64,000 nt of DNA, taken from Clostridia bacterium (GTDB lineage: Bacteria > Bacillota > Clostridia > UMGS1883). The position numbers and the translations under genes were made by a program. The notes beneath the pieces are model-generated. The model worked only from the letters and a program-made list of their open reading frames with translations, did not search any database and was not told where the DNA came from. The stretch spans positions 62,001 to 126,000 of the forward strand of contig JAFUOO010000004.1 of the NCBI GenBank assembly GCA_017472685.1. The letters are read 5' to 3'. Below, piece after piece: positions 44,214 through 50,485 of this stretch (positions within the stretch are counted from its first letter, which is position 1; each line of letters starts with the position of its first letter).

Positions 44214-44744
44214 ATGATTACAGAAAAGGTTACTATGCGGAGTGAGGCTATTTTTAGTGGTTGCACCCAACACCGCTTTGTTTTACGAAAAATTTGGAAT
44301 AAGGATAAGCCGTTAGCATGTATCGTTATGCTTAACCCTTGCGAAAGCGGACTTTTGATTACAGATTTGACTACGAATTTAGTTATCAATAATGTGAGTC
44401 GCTTATGCGAGTATGGTGGTGTTGTAATAGTTAATTTATTTTCGCAGATTACACCCAAATTGAGGTTTAGGCATACTACGATTGAAGAACTTAATTCCCC
44501 AGAGAATGACACTTACATTGCAAAGGTAGCCTCGGAATGCTCGGTGGTTATTTTAGCATGGGGTAAGGCGGCAGACTCCAGTATACATATTGCTAACCGA
44601 ATCGAAACTGTCCTTGATATACTTGCACCTTACAAGGAAAAGTTAATGGTTATTACCGATGGTCACAGAAAACTTTTGCATCCATTATCGCCTCAACTTC
44701 GTAAGCAATGGAGGCTGATTCCATACGAACCTGCAGAAAATTAG
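44214..44744 (+). CDS. DUF1643-domain protein
   Basis: A 176-residue protein with the DUF1643 pattern: YRFxLxRxW-like HRFVLRKIWNKDKPLACIVM, LNPCESG, VVIVNLFSQITPK, VVILAWGKAA and HRKLLHPLSPQLRK. The family is common on phages, plasmids and islands; its activity is not known. AGGAGG precedes the ATG. It ends the plus-strand operon, before a double hairpin. A fitness or defence cargo role is possible but cannot be shown here. Confidence 0.8.
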   Translation: MITEKVTMRSEAIFSGCTQHRFVLRKIWNKDKPLACIVMLNPCESGLLITDLTTNLVINNVSRLCEYGGVVIVNLFSQITPKLRFRHTTIEELNSPENDTYIAKVASECSVVILAWGKAADSSIHIANRIETVLDILAPYKEKLMVITDGHRKLLHPLSPQLRKQWRLIPYEPAEN

Positions 44745-44750
44745 CAAAAA

Positions 44751-44817
44751 AATACTCCCTGCCTCTTATGAGGTGGGGAGTATTGGTTAGGAACATAGAA
44801 AAGTGTGTGTTCCTAAC
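44751..44817. terminator. Two hairpins between convergent operons of the element
   Basis: First AATACTCCC (44751-44759) with GGGAGTATT (44776-44784), which also has an inner CCTC/GAGG pair. Second GTTAGGAACA (44786-44795) with TGTTCCTAAC (44808-44817). They separate the DUF1643 gene from the minus-strand operon. Confidence 0.7.
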
Positions 44818-44826
44818 ATTGAAGAA

Positions 44827-45018
44827 TTATCCCTTTTTGTGGTCAATGCCTCTTTTTTGAGCTTCTCTAATGTAAGAAGCACGAGACGAGATGCTTTCTC
44901 CTGTATTCCTGCCAGCACTTGAATTCAATTTGTTTTTCAACGCTCTGTCACTCATTTCAGAAGGAGACTTGCTTCCGCCACTAAGGATACTGCTAAGGAT
45001 ATCGCCCAAAATACTCAT
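44827..45018 (-). CDS. Small basic protein of the element, unknown
   Basis: A 63-residue protein beginning MSILGDILSSILSGGSKSPS: an amphipathic N-terminal helix followed by a Ser/Lys/Arg-rich part. AGGAGGTG lies six bases before the ATG at 45018. No family recognised. It is the last gene of the minus-strand operon. Confidence 0.55.
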   Translation of the reverse strand: MSILGDILSSILSGGSKSPSEMSDRALKNKLNSSAGRNTGESISSRASYIREAQKRGIDHKKG

Positions 45019-45063
45019 GTAATACACCTCCTTTTTGTAAATTGAGACTAGTATATTTCGTAG

Positions 45064-45459
45064 TTATATTTTTACTTTGGGATTTCCCTTTACTTTAACG
45101 AACGCCACACGTCTGTTATCGTAATCCATGAAGATACGATAATCGCTATAGTCATCTGCTACCATGCCAGAAACACCGATAAGTGCCCCTGCACCTGCAA
45201 TAGGAAGACCAATCCCAGAAAGTATACCACCAGTACCTAATGTTATCGCTGTGCCCAAAATTGTTAGGCTTTTACCTACTGTTTTAGTAAGCTTAGAAAC
45301 CTTTTCTTTTGGGAATTTTTTTAATAGCTTTGTATAGAGTGCTATATCTGTCGAAATAATTGCAAGTGTTTTCTGTTTTATGGCAGTTTTAAGTTCCAAA
45401 TCATTCGACACATGCACCGCATTTTTTAAAGCCTCGTTTAAATTATCTTTTTTTGACAT
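45064..45459 (-). CDS. Glycine-rich hydrophobic protein of the element, unknown
   Basis: A 131-residue protein. The N-terminal half is helical and charged; the middle (about 66-107) is a glycine-rich hydrophobic stretch, ILGTAITLGTGGILSGIGLP then IAGAGALIGVSGMVAD, like glycine-zipper membrane segments; the end is a short soluble domain (DYDNRRVAFVKVKGNPKVKI). GGAGG lies nine bases before the ATG at 45459. Glycine-zipper proteins include pore-formers and phage-related membrane proteins, so a toxin or holin-like role is possible but unproven. Confidence 0.6.
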   Translation of the reverse strand: MSKKDNLNEALKNAVHVSNDLELKTAIKQKTLAIISTDIALYTKLLKKFPKEKVSKLTKTVGKSLTILGTAITLGTGGILSGIGLPIAGAGALIGVSGMVADDYSDYRIFMDYDNRRVAFVKVKGNPKVKI

Positions 45460-45501
45460 TTTGCAATCCTCCACATATTTTATTCACTTTTATCATCCAA
45501 G

Positions 45502-45738
45502 CTATCGTCTATCCTCATAATTCGGCATTTCTGACATAAGTTGTTTTATATCTTCCCTCGCCATATCAAATGCTTCTTTATTCTTTTGACCAGCTTTAAT
45601 CAAATAAGACCTAACCTGCTCTTTATCACCTCTTTCGGCATATGAGTCAGCTGTAGCCATAAGCTGTTCAGCGTCTTCTAATAAGCGTTGTATTTTATCG
45701 TTTCTTTCGGCATAATACTGTCTATCTTTTGGTGTCAT
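45502..45738 (-). CDS. Small coiled-coil protein of the element, unknown
   Basis: A 78-residue, highly charged, fully helical protein: MTPKDRQYYAERNDKIQRLL, a TPR-like spacing in YAERGDKEQVRSYLIKAGQK, then FDMAREDIKQLMSEM. AGAGG precedes the ATG at 45738. No family recognised. It lies between the Mor-like regulator and the glycine-rich protein. Confidence 0.55.
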   Translation of the reverse strand: MTPKDRQYYAERNDKIQRLLEDAEQLMATADSYAERGDKEQVRSYLIKAGQKNKEAFDMAREDIKQLMSEMPNYEDRR

Positions 45739-45767
45739 AAGAATTCCTCTTTTCAACTTTTATGTTA

Positions 45768-46028
45768 CTATTCCTCCAAACTATCCCTTATCATTCGCCT
45801 GATAGTTTTTTCAGAGTAATCATATTTTTTTGCTAACTCACGAATATTAGTACCGTCATACTCTTTGATGATATTACCCTGTATTCGTTTTACATTGAAC
45901 AAATGGATAGGAAATGTTATTTGTTGTCCCTTGTACATTTGGTATATTGCTAATGCACAATCTAATCCTATCACATTGCCGATTTCTCGGTACACATCAT
46001 TAAAGAGTTCGGCTTCGTTTCCTTCCAT
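45768..46028 (-). CDS. Mor-family transcriptional activator-like protein
   Basis: An 86-residue protein resembling the Mor/C activators of Mu-like phages: an N-terminal dimerisation part (MEGNEAELFNDVYREIGNVI, GLDCALAIYQMYKG) and a C-terminal helix-turn-helix (RELAKKYDYSEKTIRRMIRD). AGAGGTGA precedes the ATG at 46028. It is first in the minus-strand operon, next to the right end, and could control the element or respond to a helper. Confidence 0.75.
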   Translation of the reverse strand: MEGNEAELFNDVYREIGNVIGLDCALAIYQMYKGQQITFPIHLFNVKRIQGNIIKEYDGTNIRELAKKYDYSEKTIRRMIRDSLEE

Positions 46029-46059
46029 TTTTATCACCTCTTTTGGCAATATATATCAT

Positions 46060-46088
46060 ATTCTACTATTTTCTTACAGACATCGCAA
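46060..46088 (-). promoter_or_regulatory. Probable promoter for the Mor-like operon
   Basis: On the minus strand TTGCGA (46083-46088), 17-bp spacer, TAGAAT (46060-46065), 32 bp before the start codon. Confidence 0.55.
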
Positions 46089-46128
46089 ATCCCAGAGTCC
46101 TTGTATCTGTCCATTGAGAAAACAAAAA

Positions 46129-46160
46129 CGCCAAACAGATTTTGAGGCATCTGTTTGGCG
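46129..46160 (-). terminator. Minus-strand terminator upstream of the Mor-like operon
   Basis: CGCCAAACAGAT (46129-46140) pairs with ATCTGTTTGGCG (46149-46160). On the minus strand TTTTTGTTTTC follows. No clear gene lies upstream on that strand, so it may end a short RNA or shield the element from outside transcription. Confidence 0.75.
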
Positions 46161-46508
46161 ATGGTCGTTCTTACTTCCAGAATATTTACTGTTCTTCTGG
46201 TCGTTTTTGGTGGTAGTTATCTTTTTGTATCCACCCACAAAAATCTGCTGGGGATTTGGGGATTTCTATGATTTTTCGTGCTTTTGTTGTTGCTTGTCTT
46301 GGTATTTGCCCCATGACCGATATGGGGATTTAGGTGGGGATTCCCGAATATTTCACCGAGAATTTTGACGACGGTTTGCCGACCGACAGAAACTCCCGAC
46401 CCAAGCAAACTTGTTTTTTACTCTGCCGTCGGCGAATGGTCGGCGTGAGATTTCGAGAATTGCCCGAAATTATCGGTTTTATTGGCTTTCTGCCGAGCCT
46501 TTTGACGT
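46161..46508. other. Right-end noncoding region of the element with TGGGGATT repeats
   Basis: No credible gene. TGGGGATT occurs four times in direct orientation: 46249-46256, 46257-46264 (tandem), 46323-46330 and 46335-46342. Its reverse complement is at the left end (39325-39332). Near the repeat edge is GC-rich GACGACGGTTTGCCGACC followed by GCCGTCGGCGA, related to the GACGGCGA motif of the left end. Confidence 0.55.
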
Positions 46509-46556
46509 GCTCATAACCCGAAGGTCATGTGGTTCAAATCCCATCCCCGCAACCAA
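46509..46556 (+). repeat. attR, 48-bp direct repeat (3' part of tRNA-fMet)
   Basis: Identical to 38976-39023. This is the original chromosomal 3' end of the tRNA gene, now without its 5' half. Confidence 0.95.
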
Positions 46557-46591
46557 AAAAATCCCTTGGGCATTCGCCCGAGGGATTTTTT
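46557..46591 (+). terminator. Original chromosomal terminator of tRNA-fMet
   Basis: AAAAATCCC (46557-46565) with GGGATTTTT (46582-46590), an inner GGGC/GCCC pair and a T run. Confidence 0.85.
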
Positions 46592-47110
46592 GTTGCGAAG
46601 ATGTGCTTTTCACCGACCTTCGGGTTGAGTCCGACGAGCGTGCTCGTTGGGAACCGAGTAGCGACCGCCGCCGGTGGCGGATAAAGGGAGCGCGGAGGGC
46701 TGTGCCGCAACACAATGAAACAAGTCGCCGTTAGGTCGACGCAGTTGAATTGATGTTGCAAACGGAAAGCCGTTGCAATTACAAGCAAAGTTGCCTAAAG
46801 CCTATTTGCGGTGTCCCCCAAAGCACGATTTTTCCGAGGCGAGTGTACCGAGCTGACGGAAAAAGAGATGCGACAGGGACCGGGAGATGTTTGCACTGCA
46901 GAAGAGGAGGGCGCGAAACCCCAATCCCATGTGGTTACCTTTTACGTACCGAGTGTATCGAGGCGATAGATTGCGACACACGGACAGTCGAGGACGCCTG
47001 TCCCTACAACGACCGGGAGATGTTTGCACTAACTAATTGACGGAACGAAAGCTGAAAATTCATGTGGTTAAAATCCCACGCAAAACAAATTTCCCGGGAC
47101 AGACACAATC
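46592..47110. other. Decayed repeat-rich region after the integration site
   Basis: About 0.5 kb with no convincing gene. A 20-bp perfect direct repeat, GACCGGGAGATGTTTGCACT, is at 46878-46897 and 47011-47030. CATGTGGTTAAAATCCCACG near 47062 resembles the T arm and acceptor of the tRNA, as does CCCATGTGGTTACC near 46926, so they may be remnants of older attachment sites. Inverted GGACAG/CTGTCC lies at about 46982-47003. Confidence 0.5.
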
Positions 47111-47153
47111 AAAGCACCTTTTCAATATACTGTAGTATATTGGAGGTGCTTTT
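47111..47153 (+). promoter_or_regulatory. sigK leader hairpin enclosing the ribosome binding site
   Basis: AAAGCACCT (47111-47119) pairs with AGGTGCTTT (47144-47152), and inside it CAATATAC pairs with GTATATTG. The ribosome site GGAGGT (47142-47147) is in the 3' arm, followed by TTTT and the GTG start. An AATATACT (47124-47131) in the 5' arm is a weak match to a sigma-E -10 box. Confidence 0.7.
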
Positions 47154-47825
47154 GTGTTTTTAGAAGTTCTGTATCAGTTGTTTTGTGCGTTTTTTCTTTC
47201 GGGGGTTGTTTCAAGCGGCAACTTTCCCGAGCCGCTTAGCAGTAAAGAGGAGCGTGACTACCTTGAAAAAATGAAAAACGGCGATAAGGATGCCAGGAAC
47301 AAGCTGATTGAACACAATTTAAGGCTGGTTGCACACATTGTGAAGAAATATTCCCAAACTGCGGACATTGACGATTTGATTTCAATCGGCACAATAGGGC
47401 TCATAAAAGCCGTTGACAGCTTTGACTGCGAAAAAAACACCCGACTTGCTACATACGCCGCGCGGTGCGTTGAAAACGAAGTTTTGATGCATTTGCGGCA
47501 CGAAAAGAAATTCGCCTCCCAACTGTCACTATCGGAGCCCATAGGCTACGACAGAGAGGGCAACGAAATAAGCCTTATGGATATTCTTGTAGGAGACGGG
47601 GAGGATATATGTGACAAGGTTGACAAAAGTGAGAAAATAAAAAAGCTTTTTGAAAAGGTAAAACAAATTAAAGACGAACGGGAAAAACAAATTATTTACC
47701 TGCGCTATGGTCTCTCGGGCGGTGAGCCGCTTACCCAGAAGGAGGTTGCAAAAAAATTGGGAATAAGCCGCTCATATGTGTCAAGAATAGAAAAAAAGGC
47801 AATTATGCATCTTCGTGAAAGTTGA
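47154..47825 (+). CDS. sigK: RNA polymerase sporulation sigma factor SigK (pro-form)
   Basis: The late mother-cell sigma factor, 223 residues. A hydrophobic pro-sequence (about 1-22, FLEVLYQLFCAFFLSGVVSS) is followed by the FPEPLSSKEERDYL cleavage region and regions 2 (RNKLIEHNLRLVAHIVKKY, DDLISIGTIGLIKAVDSFD) and 4 (LTQKEVAKKLGISRSYVSRI). The pro-sequence suggests activation by SpoIVFB-type cleavage. The gene is continuous, with no skin-like insertion. GTG start with GGAGGT held in a leader hairpin. Its stop overlaps the promoter of the next gene. Confidence 0.95.
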   Translation: MFLEVLYQLFCAFFLSGVVSSGNFPEPLSSKEERDYLEKMKNGDKDARNKLIEHNLRLVAHIVKKYSQTADIDDLISIGTIGLIKAVDSFDCEKNTRLATYAARCVENEVLMHLRHEKKFASQLSLSEPIGYDREGNEISLMDILVGDGEDICDKVDKSEKIKKLFEKVKQIKDEREKQIIYLRYGLSGGEPLTQKEVAKKLGISRSYVSRIEKKAIMHLRES

Positions 47826-47850
47826 CATTTTTGTTTTATAAGAGTATAAT
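47822..47850 (+). promoter_or_regulatory. Consensus sigma-A promoter for the AEC transporter
   Basis: TTGACA, 17-bp spacer, TATAAT, both perfect. The -35 box overlaps the sigK stop codon. Confidence 0.92.
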
Positions 47851-47877
47851 TATCTGCAAAAGATAAGGAGGATTTTC

Positions 47878-48816
47878 ATGGAAGGTCTTTTCGTTATAAT
47901 AGAAAAAATAGCCTATATAGGCATCATGATACTCATTGGCTTCATATGCGAAAAAACACTCTTTGTAAAGAACATTACAAACTCTGTTTCGGGCATTATT
48001 AAAAACATAACACTGCCGTGTCTGCTTTTAACAAGCCTCATAAGCAACACCTTGGACGCCTCAAAGGCTAAAAACGGCGCACTTATTATCGGCATAGGTC
48101 TGTGCGCAATTGTTATAATGATGCTTATCGGCAACCTGTGGGGGAAAGTACTCAAGCTCGATAACGGCAAGCGCGGCATACAGATTGCAATGGGCTCCTT
48201 TGGTAATGTGGCATTTTTAGGCTATCCCTTAATTCAGGCGCTCTTAGGCGACGAAGGGCTTTTATATGCCGTCTTTTATAACCTTGTAAACGACGGTCTG
48301 CTCTGGAGCTTCGGGCTCAGCGCCATAAGCGGTGAAAAAGGGCTCAAAAAGCTTAAAAACATGCTCAATATCTGTACGCTTTCCTTTGCAGTAGGGCTTG
48401 TAATGCTCATTCTGGGCTTAAAGCTTCCCGCTGTTTTACACGAGTCACTTGCATCGGTGGGCAGTGCAACAACGCCTCTTTCCATGCTCTTTATAGGTGC
48501 AACAATGGCGCGTGCTGATGTAATAAGCGCTCTTAAGCGCCCTGCGGTGTATCTTTTGACCTTTACAAAAATGGTTGCAATGCCCCTTGTAATTATATTT
48601 CTGCTGGCATTTTTCTTAAAGGGCACAATGAACATTACCGCCATGATGACCCTTGTGCTGCAGGTGGCAATGCCCGCTCAGACAATGGTTGCCATACTTG
48701 CAAAGGAGTATGACCTGGACTCCAAGTATGCAGTTGAGGTTATATTTATAACAACGGTGTTTGCCCTTGTGAGCCTGCCCGTAATTTATCAGTTTGCAAT
48801 GAATATTTTGGGATAA
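47878..48816 (+). CDS. AEC-family (auxin efflux carrier type) transporter
   Basis: A 312-residue carrier with ten predicted membrane helices. It has the family layout of two five-helix halves: LPCLLLTSLISN with the helix-breaking prolines in the first half and VAMPAQTMVAILAKEYDLD in the second. Relatives export or import malate and other organic acids. The substrate cannot be told. AAGGAGG precedes the ATG, and it has a consensus promoter. aroQ follows 20 bp later. Confidence 0.88.
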   Translation: MEGLFVIIEKIAYIGIMILIGFICEKTLFVKNITNSVSGIIKNITLPCLLLTSLISNTLDASKAKNGALIIGIGLCAIVIMMLIGNLWGKVLKLDNGKRGIQIAMGSFGNVAFLGYPLIQALLGDEGLLYAVFYNLVNDGLLWSFGLSAISGEKGLKKLKNMLNICTLSFAVGLVMLILGLKLPAVLHESLASVGSATTPLSMLFIGATMARADVISALKRPAVYLLTFTKMVAMPLVIIFLLAFFLKGTMNITAMMTLVLQVAMPAQTMVAILAKEYDLDSKYAVEVIFITTVFALVSLPVIYQFAMNILG

Positions 48817-48836
48817 ACGAAAGGAAGAAAAACAAT

Positions 48837-49277
48837 ATGAAATTACTACTCATAAACGGACCTAATATGAATATGCTGGGCATCCGTCAGCCGGAAATTT
48901 ACGGCAGTGACACCTTGGAAACAATTGAAACACTTACCGTAAACAAGGCAAAGGAGCTTGGATGCGAAATGGACTGCTTCCAGTCCAACCACGAGGGCGC
49001 CATAATCGACAAAATACACGAAGCCTACGGAAAGTATGACGGCATTGTCATAAATCCTGCGGCGTATACCCACTACAGCTACGCCATTGCCGACGCACTT
49101 GGTGCAGTGGCTATTCCTGCAATTGAGATACATATGTCTGACATTCACTCCCGTGAAAGCTTCCGCGCAAACAGCGTAACCCTCCCTTACTGCATAGGTC
49201 AGGTTGCAGGCTACGGCAAAGACAGCTATGCCATGGGCGTTGAAAAACTTGTTGAACATATCAAAGGAGCAAAATAA
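48837..49277 (+). CDS. aroQ: Type II 3-dehydroquinate dehydratase
   Basis: A shikimate pathway enzyme, 146 residues, forming dodecamers. LLINGPNMNMLGIRQPEIYG holds the flexible active-site loop with catalytic Arg and Tyr; later IVINPAAYTHYSYAIADAL and EIHMSDIHSRESFR contain the remaining active-site residues (Asn, His). Its last codons form the 5' arm of its own terminator. Confidence 0.95.
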   Translation: MKLLLINGPNMNMLGIRQPEIYGSDTLETIETLTVNKAKELGCEMDCFQSNHEGAIIDKIHEAYGKYDGIVINPAAYTHYSYAIADALGAVAIPAIEIHMSDIHSRESFRANSVTLPYCIGQVAGYGKDSYAMGVEKLVEHIKGAK

Positions 49278-49295
49278 TATTTTGCTCCTTTTTTA
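49263..49295 (+). terminator. Terminator overlapping the end of aroQ
   Basis: AAAGGAGCAAAAT pairs with ATTTTGCTCCTTT (49263-49291), followed by T. The stop codon is in the stem-loop. Confidence 0.9.
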
Positions 49296-49318
49296 ATTAT
49301 GCCGAAAGGCAAACTTCG

Positions 49319-49350
49319 TATGCCGCTAACAAAATTTTGTTAGCGGCATA
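49319..49350. repeat. Perfect 32-bp palindrome upstream of yunB
   Basis: TATGCCGCTAACAAAA followed directly by its reverse complement, 20 bp before the yunB start. The right edge runs into CATATAAT (49347-49354), which matches a sigma-E -10 box at seven of eight positions and contains a perfect sigma-A TATAAT. It may be an operator or a cruciform. Confidence 0.75.
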
Positions 49351-49370
49351 TAATATACCGAGGTGCTTAT

Positions 49371-50051
49371 ATGAGACTTAGCATTGTATCAATTTATGAC
49401 AAAAAGAGCCCCTTTGGCTTTTTGTGGTACATACTTTTCGCCTTGGTCATATTCATTGCTCTTTTTATCTGGGTAAACATAAAGGTCAGGCCCTTTGTTG
49501 TGTCGGTGACACAGGGCTACGCGGAAAACATTGCGTCAAACACTCTTAACGCCATTATCGACGAAGCCATGAAGGAAAAGGAATACAGCTTTGTAAATGT
49601 TATAAACGACTCGCAGCAAAGGGTTGTTGCCGTAACCATGAACAGCGCCGACACAAACCTTTTCATGACAAAAATATCCATAGGCTTAAAAAACCGCATA
49701 GCGGACATGGACGAAATCGAAGCAAGAATCCCTCTTGGCAACTTTCTGCCGTACCCGTTTCTTGCAGGGCTGGGGCCTGAGGTGCCTGTCAAGTTTCTCA
49801 TCCTGGCAAACACTGCTGTAAATGCAAAGGAAAATTTTGTGTCAAAGGGCATAAACCAAAGCCTGTACACCCTCTCGCTTCACGTTGTGACCGATGTGGG
49901 AATATACATCCCCGCAATGCACTCGTCGGTAAGGGTGGAAAGCGAGGTGCCCATTGTGCAAACGGTCATTGTAGGCTCCGTTCCCGACAGCTATACAAAC
50001 GTTGAAGGCATGGAAGGCAACCTTCAGGACACCGTGCTTGACATAGAGTAA
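49371..50051 (+). CDS. yunB: Sporulation protein YunB
   Basis: A 226-residue membrane-anchored protein with one N-terminal TM helix (about 18-37, FLWYILFALVIFIALFIWV). The family features are ASNTLNAIIDEAMKE, RIPLGNFLPYPFLAGLGPEV and YTLSLHVVTDVGIYIPAMHS. In Bacillus it is made under sigma-E in the mother cell and is needed for normal spores; its activity is unknown. GAGGTG precedes the ATG. Confidence 0.92.
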   Translation: MRLSIVSIYDKKSPFGFLWYILFALVIFIALFIWVNIKVRPFVVSVTQGYAENIASNTLNAIIDEAMKEKEYSFVNVINDSQQRVVAVTMNSADTNLFMTKISIGLKNRIADMDEIEARIPLGNFLPYPFLAGLGPEVPVKFLILANTAVNAKENFVSKGINQSLYTLSLHVVTDVGIYIPAMHSSVRVESEVPIVQTVIVGSVPDSYTNVEGMEGNLQDTVLDIE

Positions 50052-50092
50052 TAAAATTTGCTTTATATAGGCTGTAAAACGCAAATATTCTC

Positions 50093-50121
50093 TTGACAGA
50101 GGGATATAAAAGTATTAAAAT
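50093..50121 (+). promoter_or_regulatory. Sigma-A promoter of the HPr gene
   Basis: TTGACA, 17-bp spacer, TAAAAT, 36 bp before the start codon. Confidence 0.85.
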
Positions 50122-50156
50122 GTTAATAATAAATAAGACTGTTAGGAGAAAAGACT

Positions 50157-50420
50157 ATGGTAGTTAAACAGGTAGTTGTACAGAATCAGGTCGGTCTTCA
50201 TGCTCGCCCGGTTACATTTTTCATTCAGAAGGCAAACGAATTCAAGTCAAGCATCTGGGTTGAAAAGGAAAACAAAAAGGTAAACGCAAAGAGCTTGCTC
50301 GGCGTTCTTTCCTTAGGCGTTGCACGCGGCATGGAAATCACCATCAGTGCAGAGGGCGAGGACGAACAGGCAGCTGTTGATGCTCTTGAAGCGCTTATCG
50401 ATTCTAACTTTGAAGAATAA
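50157..50420 (+). CDS. ptsH: HPr family phosphocarrier protein
   Basis: An 87-residue HPr. QVGLHARPVTFF carries the phosphorylated His15, and SLLGVLSLGVARG carries the regulatory Ser46, so both PTS transfer and CcpA-type signalling are possible. The His site separates it from Crh. It is a single gene with its own promoter and a hairpin behind it, unlinked to ptsI, as is often seen in Clostridia. Confidence 0.93.
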   Translation: MVVKQVVVQNQVGLHARPVTFFIQKANEFKSSIWVEKENKKVNAKSLLGVLSLGVARGMEITISAEGEDEQAAVDALEALIDSNFEE

Positions 50421-50429
50421 TGAATTATA

Positions 50430-50459
50430 AAGGCAGTTTTGCAGTGGTAAAACTGCCTT
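50430..50459 (+). terminator. Hairpin after the HPr gene
   Basis: AAGGCAGTTTT-gcagtggt-AAAACTGCCTT. The following tract ATTAAATAT is poor in T, so termination may be partial. Confidence 0.6.
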
Positions 50460-50485
50460 ATTAAATATCTAAGGGAGGTTTATAA

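Noticed and set aside
46217..46408. A 63-codon minus-strand frame at the right end of the element
   Set aside because: No ribosome site, odd composition, and it covers the TGGGGATT repeats, so noncoding end sequence explains it better.
46411..46734. A 107-codon plus-strand frame across attR
   Set aside because: It runs through the tRNA remnant and its terminator and has no ribosome site.
46750..47040. A 96-codon plus-strand frame in the decayed region
   Set aside because: Cysteine- and arginine-rich chance translation of repeat debris, no ribosome site, and broken by the 20-bp direct repeat pattern.
47154..47825. sigK interrupted by a skin-like element
   Set aside because: The frame is continuous from the pro-sequence to the region 4 helix-turn-helix; the integrative element is in the tRNA upstream, not in sigK.
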